Shown piece after piece: positions 25,465 through 32,162 of a stretch of DNA of 64,000 bases; position 1 is the stretch's first letter, and each line of letters begins with the position of its first letter. The stretch comes from Paraburkholderia largidicola (GTDB taxonomy: Bacteria > Pseudomonadota > Gammaproteobacteria > Burkholderiales > Burkholderiaceae). The translations under genes were made by a program, and so were the position numbers. The notes under the pieces are model-generated. The model was not told the DNA's origin. It saw only the letters and a list, made by a program, of their open reading frames with translations, and ran no database searches. Where the stretch lies: assembly GCF_013426895.1 (NCBI RefSeq), contig NZ_AP023176.1:2232001-2296000 (forward strand). Reading direction: 5' to 3'.

Positions 25465-26490
25465 TTATTTGCCGCGCGCCTTGAGCCGCGCATCGAGGCG
25501 CGGGTAGACGCGCCGTGCGTTGCCTTCGAAAATCTTGTAGCGGTCTTCGTCGGTCAATGCGGCGCAGCCGTCGATGTAGCGCTTCGTGTCGTCGAAGTAC
25601 TGGCCTGTCAACGGGTCCTTGCCGCGCACCGCGCCGATCATCTCCGAGCCGAACAGCACGTTGTCCGAAGGCACGACTTTGGTCAGCAACTCGACGCCCG
25701 GCTGGTGATACACGCACGAGTCGAAGAAAATGTTGTTCAGCAGACCTTCCAGCGGACGTTCGCGCATTTCCAGCGACATCCCGCGATAACGTCCCCAGTG
25801 ATACGGCACCGCGCCGCCGCCGTGCGGAATCACAAGGCGCAGCGTCGGGAAGTCCTTGAACAGGTCGCCTTGCAGCAATTGCATGAACACCGACGTATCG
25901 GCATTCAGATAATGCGCACCCGTGCCGTGGAAGCACGGATTGCACGACGCGGCAACGTGAATCATCGCGGGCACGTCGAGATCGACGAGTGCTTCGTACA
26001 GCGGATACCACTCGCGGTCGGTCACCGGTTTGCCCGTCCAGTAACCGCCCGTCGGATCGGGATTCAGGTTGCAGCCGACAAACCCGAGTTGCTCGACGCA
26101 ACGCCGCAGTTCCTTGATCGAATTCGCAGGCGCCGCGCCCGGCGATTGCGGCAACTGGCAGACAGGCGCAAAGTTGTCCGGATACAGTTCCGTCACGCGG
26201 TACACGAGATCGTTCGACACTTCCGCCCATTCGAGGCTCGTGCGCTCGTTGCCGAGATGGTGGCTCATCAAACCGGCGATCGGTGAGAACAGCGTGAGGT
26301 CGCTGCCGCGCTCGCGTTGCAGCTTGAGCTGGCCGTTGCCGATCGCTTCGCGGATTTCGTCGTCGCTCACCCGTGCGCCATCGCGCGACGGCGCGTTGGC
26401 CGGGTCGTTCGCGAACTCGACCTGTTTGGCGCGCCACGCGCGAAACGATGCGGGAACGGTCGTGAAGTGACCGTGGCAATCGATAATCAT
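25465..26490 (-). CDS. ligJ: 4-oxalomesaconate hydratase, LigJ type
   Basis: The 341-residue amidohydrolase-superfamily enzyme has exactly the length of characterised LigJ and starts MIIDCHGHFTT. Putative metal ligands are His6, His8, His178 (AMIHVAASC) and His223 (VIPHGGGAVPY), with Glu283 (LFGSEMIG) near the active site. LigJ hydrates 4-oxalomesaconate to 4-carboxy-4-hydroxy-2-oxoadipate in protocatechuate/gallate meta-cleavage. It is the second gene of the operon, between the first decarboxylase-like gene and the LigI-like amidohydrolase. GGAGA precedes the ATG. This is the best functional anchor for the pathway. Confidence 0.85.
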   Translation of the reverse strand: MIIDCHGHFTTVPASFRAWRAKQVEFANDPANAPSRDGARVSDDEIREAIGNGQLKLQRERGSDLTLFSPIAGLMSHHLGNERTSLEWAEVSNDLVYRVTELYPDNFAPVCQLPQSPGAAPANSIKELRRCVEQLGFVGCNLNPDPTGGYWTGKPVTDREWYPLYEALVDLDVPAMIHVAASCNPCFHGTGAHYLNADTSVFMQLLQGDLFKDFPTLRLVIPHGGGAVPYHWGRYRGMSLEMRERPLEGLLNNIFFDSCVYHQPGVELLTKVVPSDNVLFGSEMIGAVRGKDPLTGQYFDDTKRYIDGCAALTDEDRYKIFEGNARRVYPRLDARLKARGK

Positions 26491-26511
26491 GTTGTCTCCG
26501 TCTTTTTTCGA

Positions 26512-27489
26512 TCAGCGCGCTTGCGGGTCGACGAACAGTTCGCCAATCGACATGCGGCGCGGCGTCAGCCCCTGCTTGAATGCGGTGGCTTCGAGCGTTT
26601 CGATCGTCTTGCGGTTTTCCTGAAGACCGTACGGCAGCGGATCGTGTCCGACGATCTTGCGCAGTTCGAGGTACTTCTTGTCGCTCGCGCTCGTCGCCTC
26701 GCCCGCATCGAGCCGCGCGAGCCATTCCTTCTTCGCCTGCGCGAACGCGTCGAAGATCGACTTCGCGATCCACGGGTGCTCGGCCAGCACCGAGTCTTTC
26801 ACGACGATCGTGCCGTGCATCGGATAGACGCCCGTGCGCTTGTAGTAATCGGCTTCGAGCGCGGCTGCGTTCGGCAGCAGGTCGGGATAGTCGGCTTCGA
26901 CTTCCTGCCAGCCGCCTGTCGGCGCGCCCGTGCGGCCGATACCCGCAGCCGCGGCAAAACCGGCCGACAATTCGCCCTTCTCCATCATTTCCGCCAGCGA
27001 ACTTCCAGCAGGCGCGTGAATCACATTCGACGGCAGCTTGAGCTGCGTGACGTGCTCTTCGTCGTCGACCACCCACGTCACCTTCGACGAATCGAGGCCG
27101 AACTCGTCGATCAGCACCTGACGCGTCCATACGCCCGTCGTCACCGAGTAGGCGCGCACGCCGACCTTCTTGCCTTCGAGGTCCTTCGGCTCCTTGATCC
27201 CCGCATCCGGGCGCACCAGCAGCCCGCCATGATGGAAGCGCCGCACGACGAAGATCGGCAGGCCGACGAAGGGTGCGCCATATGCCCGCGCGATGATGTA
27301 AGTCGTCGGCGCCAGCTCGCACACGTCGAATTCGACATCGCGCACCATCCGGCGGAATGCGCCGATTTGCGGCTTGACGGTGATGAACTCGGCATCCACG
27401 CCCTCGATGGGAATGGCGCCGTTGCGGATAGCCGACGTATGCGGATGCTCAGCGATCGCGATCTTGAGCGGGACTTTTCTGGTCAACAT
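26512..27489 (-). CDS. 4,5-dihydroxyphthalate decarboxylase-like protein (first copy)
   Basis: The 325-residue protein matches the size of phthalate-pathway 4,5-dihydroxyphthalate decarboxylase (about 330) and shows its typical start LKIAIAEHPHTSAIRNG, the DVCELAPTTYIIARAYGAPFVGLPIFVVRRFHHG region split over residues about 50-85, and DLEGKKVGVRAYSVTTGVWTRQVL. No signal peptide is seen. It is the first gene of the ring-cleavage operon, with AAGGAGAGG directly before the ATG at 27489, which decides the start over the 16-codon extension. Element D and a TATTCT lie about 70 nt upstream. It would convert a dihydroxylated phthalate-like acid to a ring-cleavage substrate. That role is inferred. Confidence 0.85.
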   Translation of the reverse strand: MLTRKVPLKIAIAEHPHTSAIRNGAIPIEGVDAEFITVKPQIGAFRRMVRDVEFDVCELAPTTYIIARAYGAPFVGLPIFVVRRFHHGGLLVRPDAGIKEPKDLEGKKVGVRAYSVTTGVWTRQVLIDEFGLDSSKVTWVVDDEEHVTQLKLPSNVIHAPAGSSLAEMMEKGELSAGFAAAAGIGRTGAPTGGWQEVEADYPDLLPNAAALEADYYKRTGVYPMHGTIVVKDSVLAEHPWIAKSIFDAFAQAKKEWLARLDAGEATSASDKKYLELRKIVGHDPLPYGLQENRKTIETLEATAFKQGLTPRRMSIGELFVDPQAR

Positions 27490-27556
27490 CCTCTCCTTGA
27501 GTGGTTCGTCGCCGGCGACGGGATCAGCGCCTGGCATATCGTCTCGATGGGTTGAG

Positions 27557-27616
27557 AATATTTGACAGGGCCTGCCGTGTCCCTACACAAAACGCAGATT
27601 CAATGGCACTTTTGTC
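27557..27616 (-). promoter_or_regulatory. 34-bp regulon element D with -10 hexamer (ring-cleavage operon)
   Basis: The element at 27583-27616 reads on the minus strand toward the decarboxylase/LigJ operon and matches copy B at 29 of 34 positions. TATTCT at 27557-27562 (minus strand) follows after exactly 20 nt, giving a leader of about 60 nt to the start at 27489. Confidence 0.75.
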
Positions 27617-27662
27617 GAGGCCGCGCGGGCGCTGGCTCCGGCACCCGTTTCGGGGCACCGCG

Positions 27663-28688
27663 TCAAAACCTGTGAATCATCCCGACGATCACGCCGCGCA
27701 CGTTCGCGCCCGGTGCGACGTCGATCCCGGAGTATTCGGTTCCGTTGAGCGTGAATTGCGCCTGATTGCGGTTCTGGATGAAGCCCGCGGACGTGTATAC
27801 GGTTGTCGACCTGGAAAGCGAGTACGCATACGTCAGACCGACCTGCTGCGCGTTGTTGCCTTGACCCGTGCGGTCGTGTGCATAGCCGTACATCAATGAA
27901 AGCCGGTCGAACGGACTGAACGAATACGAACCCGACAGGGCATAGATATCGAGCTTCTCGCTGTTGTCGGACTCGCGTTCCGACTGGTACGCGAGATACA
28001 CGCGCGCGGACTTCGTCCCATATGACGCCACCGCCCTGAGTACGCGTTGCAGCGAGGTTCCTGTTGCATTGCCCTGCTGCTCGTAGCCCGCCGCGAAATG
28101 AAAATGCCCGACTACCCAGCGAGCGACAGCGTTGTAGAACTGTATGCCGTTGGTCGGTTTCGTCGTATCGTCGCGCATCGCGACCGAGAATTGCGCGGTC
28201 AGACCGTAGGCCGTCGGCGTGAAATACGTGATCGCGTTGCTCGCACGGACGGTAACGTCGTTGAAGTTGTTCAACGGAGACGCAATGCTTTGCACGCCGA
28301 CTGCGTCCATCTCCCGGTTGAGAAACAGATATTCCGGCTTCTTTTGCCGCCCGAAACGCAATTCACCGAAGCCGCCGGACAGCCCGACCCAGGCGAGGCG
28401 ATTGAATGCATCGGCGGGATTGGATGCCTGGCCGTTCACGGCGGAAAAGCCTTGCTCCAACTGGAAATTGACGTGAAGACCGCCGCCGATGTCTTCTTCG
28501 CCCTTCATGCCGTACACGGTGGCCGCAAGTCCACCCGACGACGCTCGGACTACCGCTCCCGCACCACCGTTTTGATATTCGATGCCGTTGTCGATCACGC
28601 CGTAAAGCGTGAGGGACGATTGCGCATGTGCAGTGCCGACAGCGCATGCTGAAGCCACTGCGGATATGAGGATAGCCAGCTTTTTCAT
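27663..28688 (-). CDS. Gram-negative trimeric porin (regulon porin 2)
   Basis: This 341-residue porin is a close paralogue of porin 1 at 13609: same length, signal peptide (MKKLAILISAVASACAVGTAHA), first strand SLTLYGVIDNGIEYQ, shared blocks DDTTKPTNG-type, YGYAHDRTGQGNNAQQVGL and AGFIQNRNQAxFTLNGT, and terminal Phe. It forms a diffusion channel in the outer membrane. It stands just upstream of the ring-cleavage operon, and element E with its hexamer lies about 265-300 nt before the start, so both porins belong to the same predicted regulon and both have unusually long leaders. Confidence 0.93.
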   Translation of the reverse strand: MKKLAILISAVASACAVGTAHAQSSLTLYGVIDNGIEYQNGGAGAVVRASSGGLAATVYGMKGEEDIGGGLHVNFQLEQGFSAVNGQASNPADAFNRLAWVGLSGGFGELRFGRQKKPEYLFLNREMDAVGVQSIASPLNNFNDVTVRASNAITYFTPTAYGLTAQFSVAMRDDTTKPTNGIQFYNAVARWVVGHFHFAAGYEQQGNATGTSLQRVLRAVASYGTKSARVYLAYQSERESDNSEKLDIYALSGSYSFSPFDRLSLMYGYAHDRTGQGNNAQQVGLTYAYSLSRSTTVYTSAGFIQNRNQAQFTLNGTEYSGIDVAPGANVRGVIVGMIHRF

Positions 28689-29093
28689 TGTCTCCGATTC
28701 GTTGTGTAATGGATTGGAACCCGTCGACCTTGCGTGACGAGGCACAGCGCATGGCGCTTCGGATTGAATGCGGATGACTGCCAATGCCGATGCGCGGCGA
28801 CGGAACGCGTGAACTCAGCGGCGCCGGTGAATAGCGCGAGAAACCAGATGCGGGGATGCGAGAAGCTGTGCGATGGGGTAACAGACGCGCGCGATGCGTC
28901 GAAAAATGCCCTCCTTCGGCCCAGTCGTGATCGACGGCCTTATCGTCTCCATGGGGACACGATATTGGAGGGAGGAGCGCGCGTCCCTAGACTAAAGTGA
29001 TATTCAGTGGGACTTTTGTGCGTCGACATAAAACCGGTTTATCCTTGCACCCTCAGGCTGCGGCACAAAAGCGCGGTCGCCACGGGAGCATTC
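28689..29093. other. Divergent region between porin 2 and the orphan binding protein
   Basis: About 405 nt with no gene. It contains element E (28985-29018) and the long predicted leader of porin 2. Element E points to the porin but its other end lies only about 75 nt from the start of the plus-strand binding-protein gene, so an effect on that gene is possible. Confidence 0.65.
28959..29018 (-). promoter_or_regulatory. 34-bp regulon element E with -10 hexamer (porin 2)
   Basis: The most diverged copy, 28985-29018, reads on the minus strand and matches copy B at 25 of 34 positions. One arm change in its internal dyad (A to G) is matched by the complementary change in the other arm. TATCGT at 28959-28964 (minus strand) follows after exactly 20 nt. 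Confidence 0.6.
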
Positions 29094-29828
29094 ATGACTA
29101 TCGATCAATCCGTCGTCGCCGCGTTCACGCCCACCGGCAAGGTGCGCGCGTCGATCAATCTCGGCAATCCGATTCTCGCCAACAAGAACGCTGAAACGGG
29201 CGAGCCGTTCGGCGTATCCGTCGATCTCGCGCGAGCCTTCGCCGACAAGCTCGGCGTCGAACTCGAACTGGTCGTGTTCGATGCAGCGGGCAAATCGGTT
29301 CAGGCGGTCAGCGAGGAGCGCGCGGATTTTGGCTTCTTCGCCGTCGATCCGTTGCGCGGCGAGACGATTGCGTTCACGGCACCGTATGTGTTGATCGAAG
29401 GCTTCTATCTGGTGCGCAACGACTCGCCCGTCAAGACGAATGCCGATGTCGATCATGCGCACAATCGCGTGGCCGTCGGCAAGGGCAGCGCGTATGACCT
29501 GTTCCTGACGCGCGAGTTGAAGGCCGCGCAAATCGTGCGGGCGCCGACTTCGCCGGCTGTCGTGCAGACGTTCCTCGAACAGAATCTCGAAGTCGCTGCG
29601 GGCGTGAAGCAGCAACTCGAAGCCGATGCGAAAAAGGCCAACGGGCTTCGGCTGCTCGATGAACGGTTCATGGTGATCCAGCAGGCAATGGGTACGCCGA
29701 AGAGCCGTGGGCAAGCAGCAGCGGCGGCGTTGCATGCGTTTGTCGAAGAGATGAAAGCTTCCGGGTTTGTCGCCGACGCGCTGGCGAGACATGGGATCGC
29801 TGGAGCGTCTGTCGCTCCGAAGGCATAA
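29094..29828 (+). CDS. Orphan family-3 solute-binding-domain protein without signal peptide
   Basis: The 244-residue protein has the extracellular solute-binding family 3 layout (VRASINLGNPILANKN, FGVSVDLARAFADKLGVELELV, ERADFGFFAVDPLRGETIAFTAPYVLIEGFYL). It has no signal peptide: the frame begins MTIDQSVVAAFTPTGKVR and GGGAG stands 5 nt before that ATG. It should therefore remain cytoplasmic unless exported by another route. No permease or ATPase gene is adjacent. It may be an intracellular sensor or an enzyme derived from the fold, like the decarboxylase-like proteins nearby. The longer frame upstream adds no signal sequence. Confidence 0.8.
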   Translation: MTIDQSVVAAFTPTGKVRASINLGNPILANKNAETGEPFGVSVDLARAFADKLGVELELVVFDAAGKSVQAVSEERADFGFFAVDPLRGETIAFTAPYVLIEGFYLVRNDSPVKTNADVDHAHNRVAVGKGSAYDLFLTRELKAAQIVRAPTSPAVVQTFLEQNLEVAAGVKQQLEADAKKANGLRLLDERFMVIQQAMGTPKSRGQAAAAALHAFVEEMKASGFVADALARHGIAGASVAPKA

Positions 29829-29963
29829 AGGTCGCGCGCCCTGCGCGCTCCAGCCAACCTTTCGTAAAAGCGTCCCGCAGCCGGCATGGCCGACATGTTC
29901 GATCCGATGCAACGAGTTCATCGGCAAACACGCACGTCAATCGGCCAGCACTTCCCTACTATC

Positions 29964-30054
29964 GATTCCAGTCGCCGCACGGTGTCATTGACAGCGTGCC
30001 GGCATTGCCATCCCGGGCTTTCGCACATGTTCGCCCTTCAGGACGACTGGAATC
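29964..30054. repeat. 11-bp perfect inverted repeat flanking a 69-nt spacer
   Basis: GATTCCAGTCG (29964-29974) is repeated inverted as CGACTGGAATC (30044-30054), ending 3 nt before the hydrolase start codon. Pairing in the mRNA would mask the translation start region. The function is unknown. Confidence 0.45.
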
Positions 30055-30057
30055 ATC

Positions 30058-31044
30058 ATGCGCAATACGTTTATCTCCGCTTTCCTCGCCGCGTCGATCG
30101 TTTTGACGGGCGCGGCGCAGCACGCCCACGCTGCCGCCCATGACGACTATCTGCCGATGACATCGGCGGCCATCTCGACTGCGACCGCAAAAATCGTGGA
30201 CGGCAAGGTCGACGTGAACGGCGTGCGTTACCACTATCTGCTCGCACAGGGCAAGAAAGACGGCACGACCGTCGTGCTGCTGCACGGTTGGGGCTCGACC
30301 TCGTACATGTGGCGCTACGTGATGCCGCAACTCGTCGCGCGCGGCTATACGGTGCTCGCACCGGACCTGCGCGGCCTCGGCGATACGTCGAAGCCAGCGA
30401 CGGGTTACGAGAAGGCCAACGTTGCCGAAGACATCCGCGCGCTCGTCGCGAAACTCGACCTCGGTCCGCAGGTCAATGTGGTGGGTCACGATATGGGCGG
30501 GATGGTCGCTTATGCGTACGCGGCGCAGCATCCCGACGAAGTGCGCACGCTCGCGATCCTCGACGTGCCGCTGCCCGGCATCGAGCCGTGGGATCAACTC
30601 GTGCAGTCACCGCGCACGTGGCACTTCCGCTTCTATTCGGTACAGGACGTGCCCGAAATGCTGATCGCCGGACGCGAACTCGAATACCTGAAGTGGTTTC
30701 ACAATTCGGAAGCGGTGAACGCCCGCGCGTTCACAAATGAAGTCGAAGAAACCTATGCCCGCGAATACGCGATGCCGGGCGCGCTGCGCGCGAGCTTCGA
30801 GTACTACCGCGCGTTTCCGCAAGACGTGAAAGACAATCAGGCATTTTCCGCGACGAAGCTGACGATGCCTGTGCTCGGCATCGGCGGCGCGGGAAGCTTC
30901 GGGCCGATCATTGGCGATCACTTGCGGCATGTCGCCACGACTGTCGAGGCGCTCAATGTGCAGGGCTCGGGCCATTGGGTCGCCGAAGAGCAGCCTGCCG
31001 TCGTGACGGGCGCGTTGCTGCGGTTTCTGCCGCCTGCGCGTTAG
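30058..31044 (+). CDS. Exported alpha/beta hydrolase (epoxide hydrolase/dehalogenase-like)
   Basis: The 328-residue protein has a signal peptide MRNTFISAFLAASIVLTGAA followed by QHAHA, so it is periplasmic or secreted. The hydrolase core shows the oxyanion motif HGWGSTSYMWR, DLRGLGDTSKP, the nucleophile elbow VVGHDMGGMVA with Asp as nucleophile, a cap region (about 180-240) and a late catalytic His in GSGHWVAEEQP. Asp in the elbow fits epoxide hydrolases and haloalkanoate dehalogenases rather than esterases. Export is unusual for this group. The substrate is not predictable. It stands as a single gene with an inverted repeat over its start. Confidence 0.85.
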   Translation: MRNTFISAFLAASIVLTGAAQHAHAAAHDDYLPMTSAAISTATAKIVDGKVDVNGVRYHYLLAQGKKDGTTVVLLHGWGSTSYMWRYVMPQLVARGYTVLAPDLRGLGDTSKPATGYEKANVAEDIRALVAKLDLGPQVNVVGHDMGGMVAYAYAAQHPDEVRTLAILDVPLPGIEPWDQLVQSPRTWHFRFYSVQDVPEMLIAGRELEYLKWFHNSEAVNARAFTNEVEETYAREYAMPGALRASFEYYRAFPQDVKDNQAFSATKLTMPVLGIGGAGSFGPIIGDHLRHVATTVEALNVQGSGHWVAEEQPAVVTGALLRFLPPAR

Positions 31045-31174
31045 TGCGTCCATTGCCCGGCATGGCCGCCGCGCCCGCCTCGGGCGCACAAAGGGCCGCT
31101 GTTAATATGGCCGCTGACGGACTGCCTCGATCGGTCCGCCCCACACGCCACGAACGTCGACAAGGTCCGGCAGC

Positions 31175-32068
31175 ATGCGCATCGATCCGTACAGCCTGGA
31201 GCTGTTCATATCCGTCGTGCAGGAAGGCTCCATCGCCCGGGCAGCGGGCCGCAATCACATCGCCCCGTCGGCGTTGAGCAGACGCATTGCGGATCTCGAA
31301 TCCGCAATGGGCCTTCCCTTGCTGATCCGCTCGCCTGCTGGCGTCGAATTGACCGAGGCGGGCCGCCACGCATTCTCGCGCGCGGCATCCGTCCATGATC
31401 AGTTGCAGTCGCTGGCGCGCGAGGTTCAGTCGCTCAGCGGCCAGGTCGCCGGCGTCGTGCGTCTATATGCGAATGCGTCCGCGATCGTCGGCTTTTTGCC
31501 CGAGCGTCTGAAAGCCTTTCAGGCCCGCTATCCGCTCGTACAGATCGCGTTGACCGAACAGATCAGCGACGAAGTGATTCGCGCGTGCGTGGACGATCGG
31601 GCGGATGTGGGCATCTCGGCAAGCAGCAAGATACCGGGAGGCCTCGATTCATGGCACTTCGCGGATGATCCGCTGATGGTCGTACTGCCGCCCGATCATG
31701 AACTCGCCGCCCTCGATGCACCGACCTTCAGCGACGTCATCCGTTTTCCGCTCGTCGCGTTGCAGGCGGGCGGCTCACTCGATCAGACGCTGAAGGAGCG
31801 CGCCGATGCGGTTCGGACGCCGCTCACTCTGTCCGTGACGGTCAACAGTTTCGATGCGCAGTGCCGGATGGTCGAAGCGGGACTCGGCATCGGCATCGTT
31901 CCGACGAGTGCCGCCTCCGCTTTCGCCGGATCGCGGGGTTTCGTGCGCCGGCCACTCGATGAACCGTGGGCGCGTAACCGCAGCCTTCAGATTCACGCGC
32001 TCAGAAAATCGTCGCGTCTCAAAGCCGTGCAGGCATTGATCGACTCACTCGCTCAGGCCGAGGGTTAA
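31175..32068 (+). CDS. LysR-family transcriptional regulator
   Basis: The 297-residue regulator has an N-terminal helix-turn-helix (LELFISVVQEGSIARAAGRNHIAPSALSRRIADLE, split by loops, about residues 7-41) and a C-terminal substrate-binding domain with GIGIVPTSAASAF. It lies directly upstream of, and in the same direction as, the aconitase-family and MFS genes, with a 94-nt gap. This is less common than the divergent LysR layout but suggests that it controls those two genes. Confidence 0.88.
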   Translation: MRIDPYSLELFISVVQEGSIARAAGRNHIAPSALSRRIADLESAMGLPLLIRSPAGVELTEAGRHAFSRAASVHDQLQSLAREVQSLSGQVAGVVRLYANASAIVGFLPERLKAFQARYPLVQIALTEQISDEVIRACVDDRADVGISASSKIPGGLDSWHFADDPLMVVLPPDHELAALDAPTFSDVIRFPLVALQAGGSLDQTLKERADAVRTPLTLSVTVNSFDAQCRMVEAGLGIGIVPTSAASAFAGSRGFVRRPLDEPWARNRSLQIHALRKSSRLKAVQALIDSLAQAEG

Positions 32069-32162
32069 CGAGGACATCGCGAATTGCGATATCCCCTTTG
32101 CCGATCGAGCACTTCGTCGTCGACGCGGTCGCCGTCTAGATTTCCGTTGAAGGAGAAATCAG

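Noticed and set aside
12441..29018. The five 34-bp elements as insertion-sequence ends or a mobile miniature repeat
   Set aside because: There is no transposase, no target duplication and no defined internal sequence between copies. All copies have a fixed relation to gene starts and -10 hexamers.
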